Assembly: GCA_002704915.1 (NCBI GenBank)
Contig: PAIP01000084.1
Location: 1 to 64,000, forward strand
Direction: 5' to 3'
Source: Parvularcula sp.
GTDB taxonomy: Bacteria; Pseudomonadota; Alphaproteobacteria; Caulobacterales; Parvularculaceae
Length of the DNA stretch: 64,000 nt
Shown: positions 48,322 through 57,884 of the stretch, in pieces
Position numbering within the stretch: position 1 is the stretch's first letter
How the letters are laid out: the number at the start of each line of letters is the position of its first letter
The notes under the pieces: generated by a model
What the model was told of the DNA's origin: nothing
The model's database searches: none
Seen by the model: the letters and a program-made list of their open reading frames with translations, nothing else
Program-made: the position numbers and the translations under genes

Positions 48322-48656
48322 TACATCCTCCCGCCAAGGGGAACGTTCATCGAAGGCCCGAGCAGCACAACCTCGCCATTTTCATCGGGAAGGCCGAGCA
48401 CCAGCACCTCCGACATGAAATCGGCGATCTGGCGCGGCGGGAAATTCACCACCGCGATCACCTGTCGTCCTATAAGATCCTCTTCCTTGTAATTTACCGT
48501 AATCTGCGCCGAGGATTTCTTGACGCCGATTTCCGGCCCGAAATCGACCCAGAGCTTCCATGCGGGCTTACGCGCCTTCGGAAATGGCTCCACGCGCTCG
48601 ATCACGCCGGCGCGAATGTCGACTTTCATAAAATCGCCGAAAGAAATCTCGGTCAT
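48318..48656 (-). CDS. csaA: tRNA-binding protein CsaA
   Basis: A 112-residue OB-fold protein of the CsaA/EMAP-II type: [23 protein letters not shown] at the start, [26 protein letters not shown] in the core, and the [15 protein letters not shown] end typical of CsaA. It binds tRNA and has been linked to protein export in Bacillus. It is coupled to tgt by a 4-nt overlap and to the DUF1697 gene by another. Confidence 0.93.
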   Translation of the reverse strand: MTEISFGDFMKVDIRAGVIERVEPFPKARKPAWKLWVDFGPEIGVKKSSAQITVNYKEEDLIGRQVIAVVNFPPRQIADFMSEVLVLGLPDENGEVVLLGPSMNVPLGGRMY

Positions 48657-49183
48657 GATTTTTGCCCCGCAAGGTCGATCAACGCCTGAACCGTGTTCCA
48701 GTTGCGCGCCGTAATTTTGGTCTTCAGAATCCTGTCCGCCTTTTCGGCGATTTTCGACGCCGCCAAGCCTTGAGGCGAATGAAGATAAAGAACGCCTTTT
48801 GCGAGAACGAATTCCTCCGGCGCGGTTTTAACGCAGGCAAGCCCGGCTTCGGCGTCTTTGTCCGGCGCGCCATCGAGGAAAAACAGGTGAACCGATTTCG
48901 GCTCCGCTTTTGCCTCCTTTGCATATGGACAGGCGGCGGCGGCTTTTTTCAGACCCGCCAGCGTCATCACAAATGTATGGGGCTCGAAACCGAATTTCTT
49001 CTTGATGGCCGCGGCGATCTCCGGACCTTTTGCCTTACCGTCATAGACGACATTACCGCTCTGGATATAGGTGCGCACATTCTCGCAGCCCATGTCTTCA
49101 AGAAGTTTCGCCAGCTCTTTCATGGGCAGCTTGTTATTCCCGCCCACATTAACGCCGCGAAGAAGCGCGATTTTTTCCGTCAT
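48653..49183 (-). CDS. DUF1697 family protein
   Basis: A 176-residue soluble protein with the DUF1697 signature: [19 protein letters not shown] near 6-24, [10 protein letters not shown] near 40-49, and the closing [15 protein letters not shown]. Function is unknown. It overlaps both queA and csaA by 4 nt, so it is part of the tgt/queA transcript. Confidence 0.93.
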   Translation of the reverse strand: MTEKIALLRGVNVGGNNKLPMKELAKLLEDMGCENVRTYIQSGNVVYDGKAKGPEIAAAIKKKFGFEPHTFVMTLAGLKKAAAACPYAKEAKAEPKSVHLFFLDGAPDKDAEAGLACVKTAPEEFVLAKGVLYLHSPQGLAASKIAEKADRILKTKITARNWNTVQALIDLAGQKS

Positions 49184-50232
49184 GATGCACGCTCCAATAA
49201 ACAGGCGTCGCCATAGGAATAAAAGCGATACTGCTTTTCGATGGCGTGGGCGTAGGCCGCTTTTATGGCGTCCGTTCCCGCAAAGGCCGAGACCAACATG
49301 AACAGCGTCGAGCGCGGCAGGTGGAAATTGGTCATCAGCATGTCGACGGCTTTAAACCGGTAACCCGGCGTAATAAAGATGTCGGTCTCGGCGGCGAAGG
49401 GATTTATCGTTCCGCCCTCCGCCGCGGCGCTTTCGAGCAGCCGCAGCGAGGTCGTGCCGACCGCGATGACGCGGCCGCCAGCGCCGCGCGCCGTATTGAT
49501 TGCGGCGGCTTGTTCTGCGGTGATTTCGCCCCATTCCGAATGCATCTTGTGATCGGCGGTATCCTCGGCCGTCACCGGCAGAAAAGTGCCCGCGCCCACA
49601 TGCAGGGTAATGGTTGTCTGTTTAACGCCTTTGTCTCTTAACGCAGCGATGAGGGCCGGCGTGAAATGGAGTCCCGCCGTGGGCGCGGCGACGGAGCCCA
49701 CTTCCTCAGCGAACATGGTCTGATAGCTCGCTTTGTCTTCTTCGCCCGCCGGACGCTTGCGCGCGATATAAGGCGGCAGCGGCATGACGCCGGCCTTGTC
49801 GAGCGCAGCATAGAAGCTGTCGCGTCCCGTGTCGAATTGCAGTTCCGCTTCGGCGCCGTCGCGCGCAACGACCTCTGCAGACAGCGCTTCGCCAAAACGG
49901 ATGAGATCGCCTTCGCGGATGCGCTTTGCAGGGCGCACGAAGGCGCGCCAACGATTGCCTCCGAGATCTTTGTGCAAGGTCGCTTCAATGGAAACGGGAT
50001 CGCCGCCGCTTTCTCTTGCCGGGCGCTCGCCGAAGAGCTGCGCCGGGATGACCTTGGTGTCATTGGCGACGAGAAGATCGCCGGGCCGCAACAGCGACGG
50101 CAGATCCCTGACAATGCGGTCTTCGACACCTGAAGGCTTTACATGCAAGAGGCGTGCGGAATCACGAGGGACCGCAGGGCTCAGCGCAATCCGCTCTGGC
50201 GGCAGGTCAAAATCAAACAGATCTACGCGCAT
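49180..50232 (-). CDS. queA: S-adenosylmethionine:tRNA ribosyltransferase-isomerase QueA
   Basis: QueA transfers the ribosyl part of SAM to preQ1-34 tRNA to give epoxyqueuosine. The 350-residue product has [10 protein letters not shown] at the start, [18 protein letters not shown], and [18 protein letters not shown] and [10 protein letters not shown], all diagnostic. The start at 50232 has GGAAG upstream; the longer frame adds a sequence without homology. Confidence 0.96.
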   Translation of the reverse strand: MRVDLFDFDLPPERIALSPAVPRDSARLLHVKPSGVEDRIVRDLPSLLRPGDLLVANDTKVIPAQLFGERPARESGGDPVSIEATLHKDLGGNRWRAFVRPAKRIREGDLIRFGEALSAEVVARDGAEAELQFDTGRDSFYAALDKAGVMPLPPYIARKRPAGEEDKASYQTMFAEEVGSVAAPTAGLHFTPALIAALRDKGVKQTTITLHVGAGTFLPVTAEDTADHKMHSEWGEITAEQAAAINTARGAGGRVIAVGTTSLRLLESAAAEGGTINPFAAETDIFITPGYRFKAVDMLMTNFHLPRSTLFMLVSAFAGTDAIKAAYAHAIEKQYRFYSYGDACLLERAS

Positions 50233-50248
50233 CGAAAAAGCTTCCGTC

Positions 50249-51241
50249 TTACGCGAGACGTGAAGCACATTCCGCCGCGATTTCAAAGGAGCGACGGCGC
50301 GCCTGATGGTCGTAGATCTGACCGGAGATGATGAGTTCGTCCGGCTGATGGCGGTCAAGGAACGCCTTCATTTCCCGCGTCACTTTTTCCGGCCCGCCGA
50401 TAAAGGAGCAGGAGAGGATTTCGCGGAGCATTCCTTGCGCCTGTGTCCCTAAGCTTTCGAAATAGCCTTTTTTCGGCGGCGGCAGCTTGCCGGGCCGGCC
50501 GGTGCGCAAATTGACGAAAGCCTGATAAAGCGAGGTGGCGATGAGTTCAGCTTCCTCGTCCGTTTCCGCCGCGCCCACATTCGCCGCCAGCATGAGATGC
50601 GGTTCCGGCCATTCCTCCGAGGGCTGATATCTTTCGCGGTAGAGGTCGATCGCCTGCTCCAGCGCCGCCGGCGCGAAATGCGAGGCGAACGCGTAAGGCA
50701 GCCCCAGATGCGCCGCGAGCTGCGCGCCGTAAAGGCTCGATCCCAAAATCCAGATCGGCACATGGGTGCCAGCGCCGGGCACCGCCTGCAGATAGCCTTC
50801 CTCCGGCTCGCCGAGAAACGCCTGTAACTCCACCACGTCATGCGGGAAGCGGTCTTCGCCCTGTTCGCGCATGGGCCGGCGCAATGCGCGGATCGACGCC
50901 ATGTCGCCGCCGGGCGCGCGGCCGAGCCCGAGATCGATGCGGCCGGGATAAAGCTCGGCGAGCGTGCCGAACTGTTCGGCGATCAGCAGCGGCGCATGAT
51001 TGGGCAGCATGATCCCACCGGCGCCGACGCGGATGGTTTTCGTGCCCTCCGCCACATAGCCGATCACGACCGAGGTCGCAGCGCTCGCGACGCCTGGAAT
51101 ATTGTGATGTTCAGCGAGCCAGTAGCGATTGAAACCGAGGCTTTCGGCAAGCTGCGCCAGATCGCGCGCATTCATCAGCGCCTGTCGCGCATCGCCGCCT
51201 TCAATGACAGGGCAAAGATCGAGAACGGAAAACGGGATCAT
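50249..51241 (-). CDS. LLM-class (luciferase-like) flavin-dependent oxidoreductase
   Basis: A 330-residue TIM-barrel flavoprotein of the bacterial luciferase-like group: [54 protein letters not shown] and [11 protein letters not shown] are typical of the MsnO8-like subgroup. Members use reduced FMN or F420; the substrate is unknown. It is the most upstream gene before queA on this strand (16 nt gap). I chose the ATG at 51241 because an in-frame TTG further up extends the protein without homology. Confidence 0.9.
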   Translation of the reverse strand: MIPFSVLDLCPVIEGGDARQALMNARDLAQLAESLGFNRYWLAEHHNIPGVASAATSVVIGYVAEGTKTIRVGAGGIMLPNHAPLLIAEQFGTLAELYPGRIDLGLGRAPGGDMASIRALRRPMREQGEDRFPHDVVELQAFLGEPEEGYLQAVPGAGTHVPIWILGSSLYGAQLAAHLGLPYAFASHFAPAALEQAIDLYRERYQPSEEWPEPHLMLAANVGAAETDEEAELIATSLYQAFVNLRTGRPGKLPPPKKGYFESLGTQAQGMLREILSCSFIGGPEKVTREMKAFLDRHQPDELIISGQIYDHQARRRSFEIAAECASRLA

Positions 51242-51289
51242 GGCCGCAAACTTAGGCGCGTGAGCGCCCTGCGCCAAGGCGCATCACAC

Positions 51290-52132
51290 CTAAATCGAAT
51301 AGGTATCGTAATAAAAACTCTGATCCATGGTTTCAGACGGCGACGACCCTTTGCACGTGCCAACCGGTTTCGCCGGCACGCCAGCGACGGTGCAATAGGG
51401 CTCTACCGCTTTCAGGACGACGCTGCCGGCGGCGACTTTCGCGCCCTCGCCCACTTCGATATTGCCGAGCACCTTGGCGCCGACGCTGATCAGCGCGCCG
51501 CGGCGGATTTTCGGATGACGATCGCCCGATTCCTTGCCCGTTCCGCCGAGCGTCACATTCTGCAGGATCGACACATCATCATCGATCTCAGCCGTCTCGC
51601 CGATGACGATGCCCGTTGCGTGATCCATGAAAACGCCCTTGCCGATTTTCACCGCCGGATGAATGTCCACCGCGAACAATTCCGACATTCGGCTTTGCAG
51701 AAAGAAGGCTAGCGCCTGCCGCTCGTGACGCCATAGCCAGTTGGCGACGCGCTGCGCCTGCAGCGCCAGATAGCCTTTGAAATAAAGGAAAGGCTGCATG
51801 TATTCGTGACATGCCGGATCGCGGTCGAAAACGGCGCGCAAGTCAACGAGCGCGGCCTCGACTATCGTAGGTTCGCTTTCATAGGCCTCGGCGCAGACCT
51901 CACGCCACAACATGGCGTTCATTTCCGCATCGGAAAGCTTTTGCGCCAGGCGATAGGAAAGCGCTGCTTCAAACGTCGAATGGTTTAAGATGGTCGCATG
52001 CAGGAAGCTCGCAAGCACGGGCTCAGTCGCCGCCGCCGACGCCGCCTCGACGCGCATCTTCGCCCAGGTCTGATCCTTGGTCAGCGGAACGACATTCGCG
52101 TTCTCTGACGGATTTGCAGATGTTTTCGCCAT
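51290..52132 (-). CDS. cysE: Serine O-acetyltransferase CysE
   Basis: CysE makes O-acetylserine for cysteine synthesis. The 280-residue product has the N-terminal SATase helical domain (LASFLHATILNHSTFEAALSY), then a left-handed beta-helix with DIHPAVKIGKGVFMDHATGIVIGE and DDVSILQNVTLGGTGKESGDRHPKI. The C-terminal Ile needed to dock into CysK is present as the last residue (YDTYSI). Confidence 0.95.
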   Translation of the reverse strand: MAKTSANPSENANVVPLTKDQTWAKMRVEAASAAATEPVLASFLHATILNHSTFEAALSYRLAQKLSDAEMNAMLWREVCAEAYESEPTIVEAALVDLRAVFDRDPACHEYMQPFLYFKGYLALQAQRVANWLWRHERQALAFFLQSRMSELFAVDIHPAVKIGKGVFMDHATGIVIGETAEIDDDVSILQNVTLGGTGKESGDRHPKIRRGALISVGAKVLGNIEVGEGAKVAAGSVVLKAVEPYCTVAGVPAKPVGTCKGSSPSETMDQSFYYDTYSI

Positions 52133-52159
52133 GATCGTTTCCTCTCCGGCGGGAGTTTC

Positions 52160-52768
52160 CTATTTTCGGGCGCCGCCCGCAAGCAGAGAGGCGGAAATAG
52201 GCGCTGGCAAATCCCCGCGCAAGGCCTTGGCATATGCGGTCAGCGTCATCACGATTGTGAGACTGTCGGTAATTTCGCCCGACATCACCTTTTCTAAAAG
52301 GTCTTTAAAGAAAACCTTCTTCACGGTTAACGCTTCGGAGGGTTCAGGGGCCGCGGGGCCTTGGGACAACTCCCAGGCGAGAAAACAGATCGCGCGTTCA
52401 TCCGTAACCGAATTGGAGATGTCGAATTCACATAGCGGCGCCCATTCTTTCGCCGTCAGTCCCGTCTCCTCCACGAGTTCGCGTTGCGCCGACGCCAAGG
52501 GATCGACATCACGCTTGCCTCCGCCTTCGGGCAGCTCCCAACTATATTTGTCGTGCGGGAAACGATGCTGTCCCACAAGCGGGACCATGCCATTTTCTTC
52601 CACGGGCAACACGCCGATGGCGACGTTTTTGAAATGAACGACGCCATATTCGCCAGGCGTGCCGTCAGGGTGAATGACCGCGTGATCGGTGACGGTAATC
52701 CACGGATTGTCGAAGGCTTCGCGCGCCGCCTTCACCCGCCATGGCCCCACTGTTTTTTTTGACCTCAT
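52160..52768 (-). CDS. Nudix hydrolase, ADP-ribose pyrophosphatase-like
   Basis: A 202-residue Nudix protein. The box ends normally in RELVEETGL, but the first conserved Glu (7 residues before RE) is Val in GGKRDVDPLASAQ. WELPEGGG before it fits the ADP-ribose pyrophosphatase group. The REUxEE part that binds Mg is intact, so activity is likely. Its start overlaps the PPIase stop by 4 nt. Confidence 0.88.
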   Translation of the reverse strand: MRSKKTVGPWRVKAAREAFDNPWITVTDHAVIHPDGTPGEYGVVHFKNVAIGVLPVEENGMVPLVGQHRFPHDKYSWELPEGGGKRDVDPLASAQRELVEETGLTAKEWAPLCEFDISNSVTDERAICFLAWELSQGPAAPEPSEALTVKKVFFKDLLEKVMSGEITDSLTIVMTLTAYAKALRGDLPAPISASLLAGGARK

Positions 52769-53709
52769 TCCGCCGCCGCATCGCCCGCTATGGTGCGAAC
52801 CGGCATGTTCACCGCACAGACATCCACATGATCCGGTCGGTAATAAAAGAACTCTTCCGGGCGATTGCGGCGCGACTCAACCAAATCCGCGAAGGTCTGC
52901 GTGTCGGCCCGCAGGATTTCCAGCCTCGGCCGTTCCCCTTCGGGCAAATCCGCGGCGACACGCATGGAAACGATCTCTTCGCCGCGATCGTCTTCTTCCG
53001 TCTCCGGCGGCGCAACGCGGCGCAATTGCTGCACCAGCTCCATGCCTTCAACCACATTCCCGAAGACGGTGAGGTTGCGGTCGAGATAACGCTGCGGCTG
53101 AAGCGTGATGTAAAATTCCGTGCCACCGGAATCGCGCTCATTATTGCGCGCCATGGCGACGGCGCCGGTGCAATGGAGCTTCCAGATCGTCTCGCCTTCG
53201 ACGCCCACCGGCTCGGAATCGAGAAAGCCGACCTGGGACGCGTAGCCGTCGACATCCTTGAGCGGTGTCAGCGACATCTCCGCCGTTAGAGGGTCTTCGA
53301 ATTCCGCAGGAATGCTCGGCGCCGCCGACACCACCTTGCGGGTTTCGAAAACATCGCCGCCCTGGGCGACAAAACCGTCGATGACGCGGTAGAAACTGAG
53401 CCCGTCATAAAAATCGTCCCGGGCGAGCGCTTTCATCTGCGCAACATGCCCCTGGGCGAGTTGCTCCGACAATGCGATGGTGACGCGCCCGCGATCGAGC
53501 TGAAGCACCAAAAGATTTTCGGGATCGAGCGCGCGCCAGTCCTCCGGCGCAGATTCTGAAATGATCTGACCGGGGCCGCGCTTTTCGGCGTCCTCATCGG
53601 CGCTTCGAATTTCAGAAGCCTCGCTATCTATCGCTTCGACCACTTCATCTTCTCCCGCGGGGGAGCAGGCCGCTGCGAAAACCGTCAGCATCACGAATGA
53701 TTTTTTCAT
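52765..53709 (-). CDS. Cyclophilin-type peptidylprolyl isomerase lipoprotein
   Basis: A 314-residue precursor with a lipoprotein signal peptide (lipobox AAAC, about 15-18), an acidic linker, and a cyclophilin domain from about 75 on: FYDGLSFYRVIDGFVAQGGD, NNERDSGGTEFYITLQPQRYLDRNLTVFG. It is predicted to help fold periplasmic or outer membrane proteins. I chose the ATG at 53709, where the signal peptide begins. Confidence 0.92.
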   Translation of the reverse strand: MKKSFVMLTVFAAACSPAGEDEVVEAIDSEASEIRSADEDAEKRGPGQIISESAPEDWRALDPENLLVLQLDRGRVTIALSEQLAQGHVAQMKALARDDFYDGLSFYRVIDGFVAQGGDVFETRKVVSAAPSIPAEFEDPLTAEMSLTPLKDVDGYASQVGFLDSEPVGVEGETIWKLHCTGAVAMARNNERDSGGTEFYITLQPQRYLDRNLTVFGNVVEGMELVQQLRRVAPPETEEDDRGEEIVSMRVAADLPEGERPRLEILRADTQTFADLVESRRNRPEEFFYYRPDHVDVCAVNMPVRTIAGDAAAE

Positions 53710-53710
53710 A

Positions 53711-54289
53711 TTACCCTCGTCCCCGATAAGGCGCAACGCCGGTCTCAGGCAGCCATACGCCTTTGGGCTGTTCGCCGGTCTGGTAAAAAACATCGATGGG
53801 AATGCCGCCGCGCGGATACCAGTAGCCGGCGATCCTCAGCCATTTCGGTTTCGCCGCCGCGACGATGCGCTTGGCGATATAGACGGTGCAATCTTCGTGA
53901 AAGGCGCCGTGATTGCGGAAAGACGTCAGAAACAGTTTGAAGGATTTGGACTCAATAATCAGCCTCGCGGGCACATAGTCGATCACAAGATGCGCGAAGT
54001 CCGGCTGACCGGTCACGGGGCAAAGGCTCGTGAATTCCGGCGCCGTAAAGCGGGCCACATAAAGCTCGCCTGCTTGCGGGTTGGGCGCGGTCTCCAGCAC
54101 CGCCGAATCCGGATCGGCTGGCGCCTCCGTCTGACGGCCAAGCTGGGTCAGGTCGGCGCCCTTCGATTTCACCTTGGGCTTGGCGCTCTCGCCGCGGTCG
54201 ATGTCGCGGAGGGTTTGCAATGTCGCCGCCTTGCGGGGGCGGGAGGCGGTCTTTTTCGCAGCGGGTTTCTTTTCGGTTTTTTGTGCCAT
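53711..54289 (-). CDS. queF: NADPH-dependent 7-cyano-7-deazaguanine reductase QueF
   Basis: QueF reduces preQ0 to preQ1. The 192-residue product has the catalytic Cys in [13 protein letters not shown], the QueF substrate motif [21 protein letters not shown] and the C-terminal [11 protein letters not shown]. It is the short (YkvM-like) type, with an added Lys/Ala-rich, probably disordered, N-terminal extension of about 60 residues ([13 protein letters not shown]). The ATG at 54289 has AAGGAT upstream. It lies 2 nt from the PPIase gene. Confidence 0.95.
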   Translation of the reverse strand: MAQKTEKKPAAKKTASRPRKAATLQTLRDIDRGESAKPKVKSKGADLTQLGRQTEAPADPDSAVLETAPNPQAGELYVARFTAPEFTSLCPVTGQPDFAHLVIDYVPARLIIESKSFKLFLTSFRNHGAFHEDCTVYIAKRIVAAAKPKWLRIAGYWYPRGGIPIDVFYQTGEQPKGVWLPETGVAPYRGRG

Positions 54290-54482
54290 GAACGGTATCC
54301 TTTCGCCCTTGATACCGGCGCCCGCGGCCGGCCGCAAAGCCCGGTCCGAGCCAGCGGGCCAAATTGGCGGAAAACGGCCCGCCAGCCCATGGACAAGCCC
54401 GCCCGCTCTGGCTATAAGCCGCCCTCCGCTTGGCGGGGGCCTCCCCGCGCGCGGAGCTTTGAGGGGCCGTCCCGGCCCCTGC

Positions 54483-54558
<76 letters not shown>

Positions 54559-54966
54559 CTTCACTTCATCAAATCAAAAAGTTAGACGCCGCCAAGGTAA
54601 ATCCGGATGCGAACGATACTGGGTTGATAGTGTAGCGACACCGCTAATCGGCGCAAATTGCGTCACGGCTCCGGCGGCGCGAACAATGTCGTCCGGCTCA
54701 ATTATGACTATGACGCCCGCCGCAAGGTGACGTCGGTCACCGATGACGTGAACGCCGGGGAGGACCGCGCCTTCACCTATGATTACAACGGGCGGTTGTT
54801 GACGGCGTCGGGCCCCTGGGGCTCGGGGAGTTTCACCTACGACGCGCTCTCCAATCTGCGCCAGCAGACGCTGGGCGCGCGGACCATCACGGTCGCCTAT
54901 GACGGGACTAACCGCGTGTCCTCGGCCAACGACAACGGGTCGGTGAAGTCCTACGCCTATGATGCC

Positions 54967-55012
54967 CCGCGCGCGAAGGCGCGCTCTGATTTTGTTTGTC
55001 GGCCTTCGCCGA
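54967..55012. repeat. 46-bp palindromic insertion in rhs
   Basis: The Rhs frame reads YDA before and RGNATTVGPN after, so GATGCC and CGCGGCAAT would join cleanly if 54967-55012 were removed. The extra 46 bp contain GCGAAGGC and its inverse GCCTTCGC around an AT-rich loop (TGATTTTGTTTGTC), and shift the frame by one. Boundaries are accurate to a few bases. Confidence 0.65.
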
Positions 55013-55142
55013 CGCGGCAATGCGACCACCGTCGGGCCGAATGCGTTCGTTTATGATTTCGCCAATCAGCCGGTGAGCGTTTCGGGCGGCGCCGGCGGAA
55101 CTTATGAATATGACGCGAACCTCCAGCGCGTGAAATCCGTCG

Positions 55143-55200
55143 AATGATTTAGGGCGCGTTTTCTGCGGCGAACCGCTGCGCACTTCGCCGAAAAACGCTG
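55143..55200. repeat. 58-bp palindromic insertion in rhs, same loop family as 15125-15182
   Basis: The Rhs frame reads RVKSV before and RGDTIYSFYS after. The 58 bp between form a hairpin: arm GCGTTTTctGCGGCGAA, loop CCGCTGCGCAC, arm TTCGCCGAAAAACGC. The 11-nt loop fits CCG-N5-CAC, as in the repeat at 15125. The insertion brings a TGA and shifts the frame by one. Confidence 0.7.
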
Positions 55201-56256
55201 CGGGGCGACACAATCTATTCCTTCTACTCCCGGGTGACGGGGAATGTCGCCTTCCGTTACGATGTGACGAACGGCGTCCTCACCGAATACGCGTTTATCG
55301 GCCCCGCCTCGGTGCGCATCAAGAACGGCGTCGCCGAATATGTCCACGCCGACCATCTGGGCAGCCCCATCGCGGCGACGGACGCCGCCGGCAATGTCAC
55401 ATGGCGCGAGTCATACGACCCCTTCGGCGAGGCGCGGCTGAAACCCGCCGCCAATGACAACGACACCGGGTTTACGGGCCATATCGCCGACAAGGCGACC
55501 GGCCTCACCTACATGCAGGCCCGCTATTACGACCCCGTCATCGGCCGGTTCCTCTCCACCGATCCCATTGGGTATCAGGACCAGTTGAACCTCTACGCGT
55601 ATGTCCACAATGATCCGGTGAACATGGCCGATGCCAATGGCGAAGCAGCTTATCTAGTTGCACGCCCTGCAATGCTAGGAGCTAGTCATATGTTTGTCAT
55701 CGTCGTTGACGATTCTACGGGTGAGATTTGGCAATACTCGTTCGGCCCTCAAGGTGGTCCCGGTAATTTAGGTCAATTAGTGCTCAACACCGACTCAATA
55801 GCCGCCACCGATCGAGCTGCATTCAACACATTTCTGGCAGATCCAGAGGCCGCTCGCAGCGATGGCATCTCAGCTACCACTATAAACGCGTCTGATGACG
55901 CCGTCAGGGCTTCCGGCGATGCCATCGCAGCCGCCCTTGGAACGAAGGACAATCCAGGTGACATCAGGTACGTTGTTGTTCCTGACAAACGGTCTGGTCC
56001 GGATAGAGGTAATAGCAATTCTGCTGCTTATGCTGTGGCCGATAGGGCCAACCCGGATGACGCACAAAGTTTACCCCCAGGTGTACGGGCGCCTGGTTGG
56101 GGACAATCAGGAAATATTCCCAATCCGAAGCCAGATCGGCTTGAATTTAAGGGAGTATTTAAGGCAGAAGCAACACGAATACGGAATTGAGATTTACAGC
56201 AATTGTTGCAGCCCAGAGCTGCGCTACATAGATATGTAGCTTGGGAGTATTCACAA

Positions 56257-56616
56257 ATGAAATCGAAAATAATACCGATTTTTGTATTTTTATTGCTTAT
56301 ATTTATTATGCTTCTTCTTTCTAAAAAAGTGTTCCAGAAGGCTTTATTTGAACCTAATGGAACGATTCGGGAAGGTGGCGTTTTTGGAATTAGTATTGGA
56401 TCGCAGTCTGGTGAAATCGCGCCAGTGCTCTCGCGCCTAAAATTCTCAAGGGGAAGTAAATCAGTATTGCAATATTGTCCCGATGATATCTTTGCAGAGA
56501 GTAGTCATTCGGAAGTCTATACCCGGCAAAATTGGCCAAGCGGCATGATTTGCGTGCTTTATAAAGATGATAGAGTGACTACAATTTACTGGAGTTTGGA
56601 TCTTATTTATCTCTAA
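56257..56616 (+). CDS. Small membrane-anchored protein, possible Rhs immunity protein
   Basis: A 119-residue protein with one strong N-terminal hydrophobic helix (about 4-23) and a soluble remainder with CPDDIF and WPSGMICVLYKDD. It is AT-rich, unlike the chromosome core. It begins 66 nt after the Rhs C-terminal domain, the standard place for an immunity gene, with GGGAG upstream of the ATG. No family recognised. An inner-membrane anchor with a periplasmic domain would suit protection against an envelope-acting effector; this is inference from position only. Confidence 0.6.
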   Translation: MKSKIIPIFVFLLLIFIMLLLSKKVFQKALFEPNGTIREGGVFGISIGSQSGEIAPVLSRLKFSRGSKSVLQYCPDDIFAESSHSEVYTRQNWPSGMICVLYKDDRVTTIYWSLDLIYL

Positions 56617-56635
56617 CGGCAATTGACCGTATCAA

Positions 56636-56667
56636 GTAGGGCCTCCGCCGCGTAGCATTTGCCCGCC
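56636..56667 (+). repeat. Left REP-like element of RAYT locus 1
   Basis: Begins GTAGGG and ends GCATTTGCCCGCC, a degenerate form of the REP copy found inverted at 57246-57267. Confidence 0.5.
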
Positions 56668-56718
56668 ACTATTATGGGGAGGCTTGCGTGACGTTTATGT
56701 TCGTGGCTCAATCTTTCT

Positions 56719-57243
56719 ATGCCGGACTATCGCCGACGATACGCCGATGGCGGAATATATTTCCTGACGCTTTGCCTCGAAGACCGGCGAAGCGGTCTGT
56801 TGGTCCGTGAGATCGACAAACTTAGGGGGGCATGGCGCCGCGCCGCCGCCGCAAGGCCATTTGAAACGATTGCTGCGGTGGTCTTGCCCGATCATCTCCA
56901 TTTTCTCTGGCGCCTGCCCGATGACGATCACGATTTTCCGATACGGATTGCACAGTTGAAAGCAGGTTTCACAAGGGCCTTGCCCGAACCGGTCAAGCGC
57001 ACGGGGCGCAAGCGTGAACGCGGCGTGTGGCAGTCAAGATATTGGGAACACCTGATCCGCGATGGAGGGGATCTCGACCGTCACATCGACTATATTCACT
57101 TCAACCCGATCAAACACGGTTATGTTGATGATCCTGATAGCTGGCCCTATTCGACCTATAAGAAATGGAAAACGGACACCGGCAGACCGATCACCACCCC
57201 ACGGGGAGATTGGAAACCGCTTCACCTTGGTGAACGAGTTTGA
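56719..57243 (+). CDS. REP-associated tyrosine transposase (RAYT)
   Basis: A 174-residue single-domain Y1 transposase of the IS200/IS605-related RAYT group, which mobilises or maintains REP palindromes. The HUH motif is HLH in LPDHLHFLW near 57-65; the catalytic Tyr is in DYIHFNPIKHG near 133-143. The N-terminus MPDYRRRYADGGIYFLTL and the C-terminal WPYSTYKKW are family hallmarks. It looks intact. Inverted REP elements lie on both sides (56636 and 57246). A decayed relative stands 640 bp downstream. Confidence 0.92.
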   Translation: MPDYRRRYADGGIYFLTLCLEDRRSGLLVREIDKLRGAWRRAAAARPFETIAAVVLPDHLHFLWRLPDDDHDFPIRIAQLKAGFTRALPEPVKRTGRKRERGVWQSRYWEHLIRDGGDLDRHIDYIHFNPIKHGYVDDPDSWPYSTYKKWKTDTGRPITTPRGDWKPLHLGERV

Positions 57244-57245
57244 TT

Positions 57246-57267
57246 GGCGGGCAGATGCCCGCCCTAC
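57246..57267 (-). repeat. Right REP element of RAYT locus 1
   Basis: GGCGGGCA-GA-TGCCCGCC followed by CTAC: an 8-bp perfect stem. In reverse it reads GTAGGGCGGGCA and onward, the GTAG-headed REP form that RAYTs recognise. It starts 2 nt after the RAYT stop. Confidence 0.8.
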
Positions 57268-57362
57268 GAGGTGCGAAGCACCTCATGCTGTGACAAGCGG
57301 CGGGGCGGAAGCCGCCAAACAAGTCGAACCAATCGATCCAGACAAAGAGAGGCGGTGACCCA

Positions 57363-57536
57363 ATGAGACACAGGGGACGAGTTCTGTTTGTAATGACAAT
57401 AATTTTTTTCGCTCCGGTAGCCTTTGTGTGGTTGCGATATCCCGACAGCCCGCACACCACAGAGGCAACTATCGCCGCAGTTGTAGGGATCATTTTCCTT
57501 GCAGGGTGGCTCTTCCTATTGGGCGGAAAGAAATGA
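57363..57536 (+). CDS. Small two-helix membrane protein
   Basis: A 57-residue frame starting MRHRGRVLFV with two hydrophobic segments (about 7-23 and 36-54) and ending GGKK. It has positive residues at both ends, suggesting both termini are cytoplasmic. GAGAGGCGG lies upstream of the ATG. No family recognised; composition is AT-richer than the core. Confidence 0.5.
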   Translation: MRHRGRVLFVMTIIFFAPVAFVWLRYPDSPHTTEATIAAVVGIIFLAGWLFLLGGKK

Positions 57537-57598
57537 CGCGGATTCTTTGTTGTCGAATAGCGATTGGTGGATCGCAAGATAAAGGGAACGGCGCATTT

Positions 57599-57701
57599 GG
57601 CGCCACGTTCCCGTTAAGGGATTGTCTGCACACGGGTTTTTATAGTGCAAATTGGCGCCATCGGTTCCCGTCGAGGCGCCGTTTTGGCGCCAATTGGCGC
57701 C
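57599..57701. repeat. Cluster of GGCGCC palindromes
   Basis: GGCGCC occurs at 57599, 57654, 57675, 57686 and 57696, mostly inside TTGGCGCCA, with two more at 57836 and 57879. The 348-base gap 57537-57884 holds this cluster and a REP element and no convincing gene. Confidence 0.6.
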
Positions 57702-57809
57702 TGGGATGCAGATGCCTGGGATTGCGGGGATTTGCGCTATACGGAAGATCGCCGATGTGCTGAGATCGGGGCATGTCGCGTAATGGTGGGAACGGTTTAA
57801 CCGGAGCAA

Positions 57810-57841
57810 GTAGGGTGCATTAAGCGGTAGCGCAAGGCGCC
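57810..57841 (+). repeat. Left REP element of RAYT locus 2
   Basis: Reads GTAGGGTGCATTAAGC, a short spacer and GCGCAAGGCGCC. It is the inverted partner of 58256-58288 and is a different REP family from that of RAYT locus 1. Confidence 0.8.
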
Positions 57842-57884
57842 ATTCAAACCATCCCCTCGTAATGCGTTTGGTTATTCTGGCGCC

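Larger units (their letters stand above)
54634..56190 (+). pseudogene. Orphan Rhs core with C-terminal effector-like domain, broken by two small insertions
   Basis: YD-repeat sequence (VRLNYDYDARRKV, AFTYDYNGRLL, FVYDFANQPV, GTYEYDANLQRVKSV) leads into the Rhs-associated core (EYVHADHLGSPIAATD, GLTYMQARYYDPVIGRFLS, DPIGYQDQLNLYAYVHNDP). After NMADANG comes a variable C-terminal domain of about 185 residues with HMFVIVVDDSTGE, GNSNSAAYAVADRA and RAPGWGQSG, a pattern seen at the ends of other Rhs proteins. The large N-terminal part is absent, and palindromic insertions of about 46 and 58 bp shift the frame at 54967 and 55143. From 55201 to the stop the frame is intact. GC drops in the C-terminal domain. 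Confidence 0.85.
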
